From: an uncultured Collinsella sp.
GTDB lineage: Bacteria > Actinomycetota > Coriobacteriia > Coriobacteriales > Coriobacteriaceae
DNA: 39,665 nt
Assembly: GCA_905199225.1 (NCBI GenBank)
Contig: CAJKFS010000021.1
Span: 1 to 39,665 of the forward strand
Reading direction: 5' to 3'
Shown here: piece by piece, positions 23,815-31,245 of the stretch
How positions within the stretch are numbered: the first letter of the stretch is position 1
Layout: every line of letters begins with the position of its first letter
Translations under genes and position numbers: made by a program
Notes under the pieces: generated by a model
Databases searched by the model: none
What the model was told of the DNA's origin: nothing
Seen by the model: the letters and a program-made list of their open reading frames with translations, nothing else

Positions 23815-26241
23815 ATGAATAAGATCTTCGACAACAAGCAAGAGTTTACCGAGCTCTATCGCGATGCCGTCATGAGCATTAGCGGCAAGAGCGTCGAGGC
23901 CGCCAGCGATCTGGACCGCTTTAACGCCCTGGCCAAGCTCGTGGCCGAGAAGGCCCGCACCGTTGCCACCAAGAGTGACGCCCGTGTTACCGCCGAAGGC
24001 AAGAAGCGCGTGTACTACTTCTCGATCGAGTTTTTGATCGGCCGCCTGCTCGACAACTACCTGCTCAACTTTGGCGTGCGCGATATGGTCGCCGAGGCGC
24101 TCGACGACATGGGCTTTGACCTGTCCGTCATCGAGAACCAGGAGCCCGATCCGGCACTGGGCAACGGTGGCCTGGGCCGTCTGGCCGCGTGCTTCCTGGA
24201 TTCCATGGCAGCCGAGGGCATTGCCGGCTACGGCAACGGTATGCGCTACCGCTACGGCCTGTTTAAGCAGGAGATCGTCAACGGCAGCCAGGTCGAGGCC
24301 ACCGACGAGTGGCTCACCCACGGCTATCCCTGGGAGGTCCGTCGCCAGGACAAGGCCGTGACCATCAAGTTTGGTGGCCGCGTCGAGGGCTTTGAGGAGA
24401 ACGGCCGCACGTTCTACCGCACGGTGGACACGCAGGACATCCTGGCTGTCCCCTATGACATCCCCGTTGTGGGCTATGCCGGCGAGACCGTCAACAAGCT
24501 GCGCGTCTGGGCCGCCGAGCCGGTCGAGGAGCACTTCGATCTGGAGGCCTTCAACCGCGGCGACTACGCCCTGGCCGATGCCGAGCGCGCCGAGGCCGAG
24601 GCCATCAGTGCCATCCTCTACCCCAACGACGCTGGCGAGCACGGCCGTCTGCTGCGCCTGAAGCAGGAGTACCTGTTTGTTTCGGCCGGCATCTACAGCC
24701 TGCTCGACACCTTTGAGAAGGAGCACGGCGAGAACTGGGAGCTGCTGCCGCAGTTTGTGGCCATCCATACCAACGATACCCACCCCGCCATGTGCGGCCC
24801 CGAGCTCATGCGCATCCTCATCGATGAGAAGAAGCTCGAGTGGGATGACGCCTGGAACATCGTGACGCAGGTCGTGAGCTACACCAACCACACCATCCTG
24901 CCCGAGGCTCTGGAGAAGTGGCCCATCGGCACGTTCTCCAAGCTCCTCCCCCGCGTGTACCAGATCATCGACGAGATCAGCCGTCGCTGGCACGAGTCGT
25001 TCGACACCACGCAGGAGGGTTGGCAGGAGCGTCTGCGCCAGACCGCCATTCTGTGGGACGGCGAGATTCGCATGGCCAACCTGTCCGTGATCTGCAGCCA
25101 TAGCGTCAACGGCGTGGCCAAGATTCACTCCGACATCATCAAGAACATCGTGCTCAAGGACTTCTATGCCCTGACGCCCGAGAAGTTCAACAACAAGACC
25201 AACGGCATCTCGCACCGTCGCTTCTTTGCCGAGGCCAACCCCACCTACGCCAAGCTCGTGACCGAGGCCATTGGCGACAGCTGGCTCAAAGACGCCTTTG
25301 AGCTTGAGAAACTCAAGGAGTTTAAGGACGACACCGAGTTCCTGAAGGCCGTGGGTGCCTCCAAGCGCGCCAACAAGGAGCGTCTGGCCGCCTACGTCAA
25401 GGCCGAGACCGGTCTGGTTATCGACCCCAACACCGTCTTCGATGTCCAGGTAAAGCGCTTCCACGCCTATAAGCGCCAGCTCATGAACATCATGAAGGTG
25501 ATGGACATCTACAACCGTCGCATCGCCGATCCTAACTTCCACGTGACGCCGACGACCTTCATCTTTAGCGGCAAGGCTGCCTCGAGCTACACCTTTGCCA
25601 AGGAGACCATCCGCCTCATTAACTCCGTGGCCGACGTCATCAACAACGATGCCCGCGTCAACGAGGTCATGAAGGTCTGCTTTATCCCCAACTTCCGTGT
25701 GAGCAACGCTCAGCTCATCTACCCGGCCGCCGAGATCTCGGAGCAGATCTCCACGGCCGGCAAGGAGGCCTCGGGCACATCCAACATGAAGCTCATGATG
25801 AACGGCGCCATTACGCTGGGCACCCTCGACGGCGCCAACATCGAGATCGCCGATCTGGCCGGCCGCGAGAACGAGGCCATCTTTGGTCTGACCGCTCCCG
25901 AGGTCGAGCAGCTCTGGGCGTCGAACAGCTACTTTGCGTGGGATACGCTCAACGGCGACCGCGAGCGACTGGGCCGCGTGATGGACGAGCTCAAGGACAA
26001 CACCTTTGCGGGTCTTTCGGGCAACTTCGAGAGTATCTACAACGAGCTCATGAACAACAACGACCCCGACCTGGTCATGGCCGACTTCCGCAGCTACGTG
26101 GATGCATGGGAGAAGCTCACGAACAGCTACGGCGACCAGGAGACCTGGAACCGCAAGGCCCTGCTCAACACCGCCTCGAGCGGCTGGTTCTCAAGCGACC
26201 GCACCATTCGCGAGTACCGCGACGAGATCTGGCACGCGTAA
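23815..26241 (+). CDS. glgP: glycogen phosphorylase
   Basis: This 808-residue GT35 enzyme releases glucose-1-phosphate from glycogen ends with inorganic phosphate and PLP. The opening YYFSIEFLIGRLLDNYLLN, the NGGLGRLAACFLDS glycine loop, HTNDTHPAMCGPELMR, and RFHAYKRQLMN are in the expected places. The PLP lysine is K659 in EASGTSNMKLMMNGA, followed by TLGTLDGANIEI. Length is normal. AAAGGA before the ATG at 23815 is a good ribosome site. The 94-base gap after glgB holds a GC-rich hairpin (CGCCCC/GGGGCG near 23746-23760) and a weaker one around the ribosome site. There is no sign of the basic tail seen in GlgB and GlgA. Confidence 0.97.
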   Translation: MNKIFDNKQEFTELYRDAVMSISGKSVEAASDLDRFNALAKLVAEKARTVATKSDARVTAEGKKRVYYFSIEFLIGRLLDNYLLNFGVRDMVAEALDDMGFDLSVIENQEPDPALGNGGLGRLAACFLDSMAAEGIAGYGNGMRYRYGLFKQEIVNGSQVEATDEWLTHGYPWEVRRQDKAVTIKFGGRVEGFEENGRTFYRTVDTQDILAVPYDIPVVGYAGETVNKLRVWAAEPVEEHFDLEAFNRGDYALADAERAEAEAISAILYPNDAGEHGRLLRLKQEYLFVSAGIYSLLDTFEKEHGENWELLPQFVAIHTNDTHPAMCGPELMRILIDEKKLEWDDAWNIVTQVVSYTNHTILPEALEKWPIGTFSKLLPRVYQIIDEISRRWHESFDTTQEGWQERLRQTAILWDGEIRMANLSVICSHSVNGVAKIHSDIIKNIVLKDFYALTPEKFNNKTNGISHRRFFAEANPTYAKLVTEAIGDSWLKDAFELEKLKEFKDDTEFLKAVGASKRANKERLAAYVKAETGLVIDPNTVFDVQVKRFHAYKRQLMNIMKVMDIYNRRIADPNFHVTPTTFIFSGKAASSYTFAKETIRLINSVADVINNDARVNEVMKVCFIPNFRVSNAQLIYPAAEISEQISTAGKEASGTSNMKLMMNGAITLGTLDGANIEIADLAGRENEAIFGLTAPEVEQLWASNSYFAWDTLNGDRERLGRVMDELKDNTFAGLSGNFESIYNELMNNNDPDLVMADFRSYVDAWEKLTNSYGDQETWNRKALLNTASSGWFSSDRTIREYRDEIWHA

Positions 26242-26276
26242 AGGCGCGCGAGCTCCCTTTGCCGCACGGCATTACT

Positions 26277-26307
26277 CGACGGGCGCGACCGAGCGCCGCG
26301 CCCGTCG
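26277..26307 (+). other. intercistronic stem-loop between glgP and glgC
   Basis: Arms 26277-26287 and 26297-26307 form an 11-bp perfect GC-rich stem with a 9-base loop. No T-run follows. It is more likely an mRNA processing or stabilising element or a weak attenuator than a full terminator. Confidence 0.65.
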
Positions 26308-26347
26308 CTAATGGGTTTAGGAACATCGATGACAGAAGGAGAAATCG

Positions 26348-27496
26348 ATGAGTAAGAAAGAATGCATCGCGATGCTCCTCGCAGGAGGACAGGGCAGCCG
26401 ATTGGGGGCACTCACCCAAAAGATCGCTAAGCCGGCGGTTAGCTTTGGTGGCAAGTTCCGCATTATCGACTTTTCGCTGTCCAACTGCTCCAACTCGGGC
26501 ATCGACACGGTGGGCGTTCTGACGCAGTACCGTCCCTACCTGCTGCATGCCTACGTGGGCTCCGGCGAGGCGTGGGATCTGGACAGCCGTGACGGCGGCG
26601 TGTCGATCCTGCCGCCGTACGAGACGCAGACCGGCGGCGCCTGGTATGCGGGCACGGCCGACGCCATTACGCAGAATCTGGACTACATCAAGGCCAACGA
26701 CCCCAAGTACGTCCTGATTCTTTCGGGCGACCATCTGTATCGCATGGACTACCGCAAGATGCTCAAGACGCACATTGAGAACAACGCCGACCTCACGGTG
26801 AGCGTTATGCCCGTGCCGTGGGAGGAGGCCAGCCGCTTTGGCATCCTAACCACCGACCCCGAGGACGGCCGCATCACCAAGTTTACCGAGAAGCCCGATA
26901 AGCCCGATTCGAACCTCGCGTCCATGGGCATCTACATCTTCTCAGCCGACGTGCTGATTGAGGCGCTCGAGGAGGACGCTCTGGACCAGCGCTCGAGCCA
27001 CGACTTTGGCAAGGACATCATCCCCAAACTGCTCGGTGAGGGCAAGCGCCTGTACAGCTACGAGTTCCACGGCTTTTGGAAGGATGTCGGCACCATCGCC
27101 AGCTTCCACGAGACCTCGATGGACCTGCTGGGCAACAACCCCGAGTTCGATCTGTTCGACAAGCACTTCCCCATCATGTCCAACATCACCACGCGTCCGC
27201 CGCACTACATTGGCCCGGACGGTCGCTTGGACGACTGCCTGGTCTCCAACGGCTGCAAGATCTACGGCACCGCTCGCCACTCGATCCTTTCGACCGATGT
27301 CATCATCGAGGAGCGCGCCGTGGTCGAGGACTCCGTGCTGCTGCCGGGTGCGCACGTTAAGAGCGGCGCGCACATCTGCCGCGCTATTTTGGGCGAGAAC
27401 TCCACGGTCGAAGAGGGCGTGAAGCTCGGCTCTGTCGATACCACCAAGGATACGGCCGTCGTTGGAAATGACGTCGTTATCGGGAAGGGGGAATGA
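26348..27496 (+). CDS. glgC: glucose-1-phosphate adenylyltransferase, catalytic subunit
   Basis: This 382-residue enzyme makes ADP-glucose, the glycosyl donor for glycogen. The nucleotide loop MLLAGGQGSRLGALTQKIAK is near residues 9-28, followed by GKFRIIDFSLSNC. ILSGDHLYRMDY is the metal site, and TEKPDKPDSNLASMGIYIF the sugar site. A left-handed beta-helix with hexapeptide repeats forms the C-terminal end. All catalytic motifs are intact. AGGAG lies before the ATG at 26348. The next gene encodes the GlgD-type partner, so the enzyme is probably a GlgC/GlgD heterotetramer as in Firmicutes. Confidence 0.97.
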   Translation: MSKKECIAMLLAGGQGSRLGALTQKIAKPAVSFGGKFRIIDFSLSNCSNSGIDTVGVLTQYRPYLLHAYVGSGEAWDLDSRDGGVSILPPYETQTGGAWYAGTADAITQNLDYIKANDPKYVLILSGDHLYRMDYRKMLKTHIENNADLTVSVMPVPWEEASRFGILTTDPEDGRITKFTEKPDKPDSNLASMGIYIFSADVLIEALEEDALDQRSSHDFGKDIIPKLLGEGKRLYSYEFHGFWKDVGTIASFHETSMDLLGNNPEFDLFDKHFPIMSNITTRPPHYIGPDGRLDDCLVSNGCKIYGTARHSILSTDVIIEERAVVEDSVLLPGAHVKSGAHICRAILGENSTVEEGVKLGSVDTTKDTAVVGNDVVIGKGE

Positions 27497-27500
27497 TCCG

Positions 27501-28628
27501 ATGATCAATCGCAAGGCCATCGGTTATATCACCGCTAACTACTCTTCGACCTACGGCAGCGTGCTGCTCAAGGACCGTCCCATCGCGTCCGTTCCGTTTT
27601 TGGGCCGCTACCGCCTGATCGACTTTCCGCTGTCCAACATGATGAATGCCGGCATTAAGACCGTCGGCGTCGTCATGCCGGGCAACTACCGCTCACTGAT
27701 CGACCACGTGGGCTCGGGCAAGGACTGGGGCCTGGACCGCAAGAAGGGCGGCCTGTTCATGGTGCCCGGCAACGCGTATGGCACCACCAAGGGCGGCATG
27801 CGCTTCCTGCTGCGCGACATCATCTCCAACAAGACGCTGTTCCAGCGCTCGGACAAGCCCTACGTTGTGATGATGGGCACCAATATCATCTTTAACATGG
27901 ACCTCAACACCATCATCGACGCGCACGAGAACTCCGGTGCCCAGATGACCGTGGTGTACTGCAAGGCCACGCGCAACGTCGATGACGAGACCAAGCTCGA
28001 GATTAACGAGAACGGCCGCCTGACGGGCGTGAGCGCCGGCGTCGTGTACGGCGACAACGCCTCTATGGATTGCTGCATCGTCAACCGCGAGACGCTGCTC
28101 GAGATCATCGACCACTACCAGGCCGCCGACTATCTGGACCTGCTCGAGGCACTCCAGGGCGACTTTGGCAACATCGATGTGTGCAGCTACGAGTACAAGG
28201 GCGAGGTCGTGGGCGTGTTTAGCGAGAAGTCGCTGTATCGCCGCAGCATGGACCTGCTCGACCAGACCGTGGCCGACCAGCTCTTCGATCCCGAGCGCCC
28301 GATCCTGACCAAGGCTCACGACGTGCCGCCTTCGCGCTACGCGACCGGTAGCCACGCCTGCAACTCGATCATCTCGGCCGGCTGCATCATCAAGGGAACC
28401 GTGCGCAACTCGATCCTGTCGCGCGGCGTCGTGGTCGAGGAAGGCGCTTCGGTGACCAACTCGATCATCAACCAGAGCTGTATCATCAAGAGCGGCGCCC
28501 GCGTTGAGAATGCCATCCTGGACAAGAACAACGTTGTTCCCACCAACACCGAGCTTCGCGGCACGCCCGAGAACATCTTGGTGCTGGGAAAGGCTCCGTT
28601 AACTTCCGACACCACCATCGTACGTTAA
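27501..28628 (+). CDS. glgD: GlgD-type subunit of ADP-glucose pyrophosphorylase
   Basis: This 375-residue paralogue of GlgC (start ATG at 27501, 4 bases past the glgC stop) begins MINRKAIGYITANYSSTYGS. The catalytic GGxGxRL loop of GlgC is missing and replaced by TANYSSTYGSVLLKDRP, and the DHLYRMDY site is replaced by GTNIIFNMDLN. The fold is otherwise kept, including YRLIDFPLSNMMNAGI and the C-terminal beta-helix. In Firmicutes, GlgD is largely non-catalytic and modulates GlgC. The presence of GlgD in an apparent actinobacterium points to the Firmicutes-like type of glycogen operon. The call is firm by sequence and position. Confidence 0.95.
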   Translation: MINRKAIGYITANYSSTYGSVLLKDRPIASVPFLGRYRLIDFPLSNMMNAGIKTVGVVMPGNYRSLIDHVGSGKDWGLDRKKGGLFMVPGNAYGTTKGGMRFLLRDIISNKTLFQRSDKPYVVMMGTNIIFNMDLNTIIDAHENSGAQMTVVYCKATRNVDDETKLEINENGRLTGVSAGVVYGDNASMDCCIVNRETLLEIIDHYQAADYLDLLEALQGDFGNIDVCSYEYKGEVVGVFSEKSLYRRSMDLLDQTVADQLFDPERPILTKAHDVPPSRYATGSHACNSIISAGCIIKGTVRNSILSRGVVVEEGASVTNSIINQSCIIKSGARVENAILDKNNVVPTNTELRGTPENILVLGKAPLTSDTTIVR

Positions 28629-28659
28629 CGTTGGCACCGCAACATCGCTCGTAACATGT

Positions 28660-28695
28660 AGAATAGCCGCCCGGTTAGCGCCAGGCGGCTATTCT
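28660..28695 (+). other. intercistronic stem-loop between glgD and glgA
   Basis: Arms 28660-28671 and 28684-28695 form a 12-bp perfect stem (AGAATAGCCGCC) with a 12-base loop. CGAATTGC follows rather than a T-run. It sits 24 bases before glgA and may act as an mRNA processing or stability element. Confidence 0.7.
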
Positions 28696-28718
28696 CGAAT
28701 TGCAACATGGGAGACAAT

Positions 28719-31028
28719 ATGGCAAAAACCAGCAAAAAGATGCAGATCGTGTTTGCCTCGGCCGAGTGCGCACCGTTTGTGAAGACCGGTGGCCTGGGCG
28801 ACGTGGCAGGCTCGCTGCCTGCGGCGCTTGTGCGCGCCGGCGCCGAAGTCATCGTGATGGTGCCCAAGTACGCCACCATCAAGGACGAGTACAAGGCGCA
28901 GATGGAGCACTTCTCCGACTTTTACGTGAGCCTAGGCTGGCGCAATGAGTACTGCGGTCTCGAGAAGCTCGAGCACGACGGCGTCACCTATATGTTCATA
29001 GACAACGAGCGCTACTTTGCGCGCGACTATCCGTACGGCTTCTTTGACGACGGCGAGCGTTTTGCGTTCTTCTCCAAGGCTATCACCGAGAGCCTGCAGC
29101 ACCTGCCGGCCGGCTTTGAGTGCGACATCCTGCACTGCAACGACTGGCAGACGGCGCTGGCGCCCGTGTTTTTGCGCGAATTCTATCAGGGCCTGCCGCT
29201 GTATGACCGCGTTAAGACCGTGTTCTCGATCCACAACGTGGCGTTCCAGGGCCAGTTTAGCGACACCGTGATGGAGGACATCCTGGGTGTGGCGCACATT
29301 CCGGCAGCCGCCTCGCAGCTGCGTTGCGACGCTTGCAGCATCAACTACATGCTGGGCGCCCTGCGCTATGCCGACGCCATCACCACGGTGAGCCCCACCT
29401 ATGCCAACGAGATCCAGACGCCCGAATTTGGCGAGGGCCTGGACGGCGTTCTGCGCGAACGTTCGTACGCGCTGCAGGGCATTTTGAACGGCATTGACGT
29501 GGCGGGCTTTGACCCGGCGACCGACAAGCGCATTGCCGCCAACTACACGGTTGAGGACCGTTCCGGCAAGGCTGTGTGCAAGGCCAAGCTGCAGGAAGAG
29601 CTGGGGCTCGAGGTTCGCGACGACCGTCCGCTTATGGTCATGGTCACGCGTCTGACGCGCCAGAAGGGCTTGGACCTGGTCATGTACGCGCTCGACCGCA
29701 TCCTGGCCGGCGGCGTGCAGGTGGCGGTGCTGGGCACCGGCGACCGCGACTACGAGGACGGACTGCGTTACTTCCAGGACAAGTACCCCGGCACCATGGC
29801 CGCACGCGTCGAGTTCGATCCTGCGCTGTCGCAGCGTATGTATGCCGCCGCCGACATGTTCCTGATGCCTTCGAAGTTTGAGCCCTGCGGCCTGTCGCAG
29901 ATCATCGCCATGCGCTACGGCACCCTGCCGATTGTTCGCGAAACCGGTGGTCTGAAGGACACCGTGCAGCCATACAACGAGTTTGCCGGCGAGGGCACGG
30001 GCTTCTCGTTTACCAACTTTAACGGCGACGAGATGGGCGACGCGGTGTTCCGCGCGGCTCGCCTGTTCTGGGATAACCGTGAGGCCTGGGATCAGCTGGT
30101 CACGCAGGCCATGAGCCAGGACTTTAGCTGGACGCGCTCGGCTGATAAGTATCTTGACCTGTACTTCTTTATGCATCCGGAAATCGAACGCCCGGCAGCC
30201 GTGGTTGAGGCTGCGACTGAGGAGCCTGAGGCTGTTGAGGAACCCAAGGCCGAGGAGAAGCCGGTTGAGGCTGAGCCTGAGGTGAAGGCTGAGGTTGCTC
30301 CTGAGGCAGAGGCCGAGGTCAAGCCCGCTGCAAAGCCCGCAGCTAAGAAGACCACGGCCCGCAAGACGACGGTCAAGAAGGCTATGACGACCAAAGCTGC
30401 TGCCACCAAGACCGCCGCAGCAAAGACGACTGCTGCCAAGGCAACGACCGCGCGCAAGCGCACGACCGCTGCTGCCAAGAAGGCCGCAGAAGCCGAGGCT
30501 GCTCCCGAGGTAAAGGCAGAGGTCGTTGAGACCAAGCCTGCCGTCAAGGCTCCGGCAAAGCCCGCCGCCAAGAAGACGACCACGGCCGCCAAGAAGGCAA
30601 CGGCAGCCAAGAAGACCACGGCAACGAAGTCGACGACCACGAAGGCCGCCACGACCAAGGCAGCCGCAAAGCCAGCCGTCAAGGTCGAGGAGACGCCCGC
30701 CGAGTCCAAGGCGGAGGCAGCCGTCGAGGACAAGCCCGCCGCCAAGACCACCACGCGAAAGCGCACGACGACGGCCAAGAAGACCACGGCAAAGACCACG
30801 ACTCCCAAGGCTGAGACTAAGCCCACTGCTGCCAAAGAGGAGCCCAAGGCCGAGGTGAAGACCAAGCCGGCGCCGAAGGCCGCTGAGGCCAAGGCCGCAC
30901 CGAAGGCTACGGCCAAGCCCGAGCCCGCCAAGGAGACTCCGGTCTCCCCCGCCGCTCCGGCAGAGAAAAAGGCCCCGTCCAAGAAGACGTCCGTCCGCAA
31001 GGCAACGGCCACCCGCAAGCGCCGCTAG
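28719..31028 (+). CDS. glgA: ADP-glucose glycogen synthase with long histone-H1-like tail
   Basis: This 769-residue protein (ATG at 28719, GGGAG 6 bases upstream; a weaker ATG lies at 28707) elongates glycogen from ADP-glucose. The GT5 enzyme occupies residues 1 to about 485: KTGGLGDVAGSLP at 22-34, LHCNDWQTALAP, the TRLTRQKGLDLV strand, and PSKFEPCGLSQIIAMRYGTLP at the donor site. This equals a normal GlgA. The remaining 285 or so residues are low complexity. An acidic Glu/Ala/Val linker (about 490-540) leads to a basic tail of KKTTA-, AAKK- and TTKAA-like units ending RKATATRKRR. Such tails bind nucleic acids or other polyanions in histone H1-like proteins. Here the role is unknown. It is not a frameshift artefact; the frame is open throughout. 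Confidence 0.95.
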   Translation: MAKTSKKMQIVFASAECAPFVKTGGLGDVAGSLPAALVRAGAEVIVMVPKYATIKDEYKAQMEHFSDFYVSLGWRNEYCGLEKLEHDGVTYMFIDNERYFARDYPYGFFDDGERFAFFSKAITESLQHLPAGFECDILHCNDWQTALAPVFLREFYQGLPLYDRVKTVFSIHNVAFQGQFSDTVMEDILGVAHIPAAASQLRCDACSINYMLGALRYADAITTVSPTYANEIQTPEFGEGLDGVLRERSYALQGILNGIDVAGFDPATDKRIAANYTVEDRSGKAVCKAKLQEELGLEVRDDRPLMVMVTRLTRQKGLDLVMYALDRILAGGVQVAVLGTGDRDYEDGLRYFQDKYPGTMAARVEFDPALSQRMYAAADMFLMPSKFEPCGLSQIIAMRYGTLPIVRETGGLKDTVQPYNEFAGEGTGFSFTNFNGDEMGDAVFRAARLFWDNREAWDQLVTQAMSQDFSWTRSADKYLDLYFFMHPEIERPAAVVEAATEEPEAVEEPKAEEKPVEAEPEVKAEVAPEAEAEVKPAAKPAAKKTTARKTTVKKAMTTKAAATKTAAAKTTAAKATTARKRTTAAAKKAAEAEAAPEVKAEVVETKPAVKAPAKPAAKKTTTAAKKATAAKKTTATKSTTTKAATTKAAAKPAVKVEETPAESKAEAAVEDKPAAKTTTRKRTTTAKKTTAKTTTPKAETKPTAAKEEPKAEVKTKPAPKAAEAKAAPKATAKPEPAKETPVSPAAPAEKKAPSKKTSVRKATATRKRR

Positions 31029-31064
31029 CCCACAGACGATTCAAAACCTCATCAAACCCTAAGT

Positions 31065-31097
31065 AAGGGGCGCTCCAACCGAGCGCCCCTTCTCTGT
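31065..31097 (+). terminator. terminator of the glg operon
   Basis: Arms 31065-31075 and 31081-31091 form an 11-bp perfect stem (AAGGGGCGCTC) with a 5-base loop, followed by TCTCTG. The stem ends in A-U pairs that supply part of the U-tract. It lies 37 bases past the glgA stop. Confidence 0.85.
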
Positions 31098-31104
31098 AGG
31101 TAGT

Positions 31105-31185
31105 TGGTAAAACGATTTTCTAGGACAACCGTTCGCCGATGGTAAACGGATGTTGTTTATACAGCCTGTGCACAACAGATATACT
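31105..31185 (+). promoter_or_regulatory. LacI-like operator and promoter of the GH13-GH77 gene
   Basis: TGGTAAAACGATTTTCTA (31105-31122) has a perfect left half-site and a CG centre, matching the operators in front of the HAD gene and glgB. A second half-site TGGTAAACGGA is at 31140-31150. A TATACT -10 box lies at 31180-31185 with a poor -35 (TTATAC, 31157-31162). The bases to 31245 form the untranslated leader. Confidence 0.5.
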
Positions 31186-31245
31186 TACAACTTGTGCGTA
31201 AAGCCATGGCCCGCAGGCCGTGATTCTATTGAACTGGACCGTATT

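Noticed and set aside
23695..25542. Long minus-strand open frame across glgP (615 codons)
   Set aside because: It is antisense to a clear glycogen phosphorylase in GC-rich sequence, where such shadow frames are common; it has no recognisable domains.
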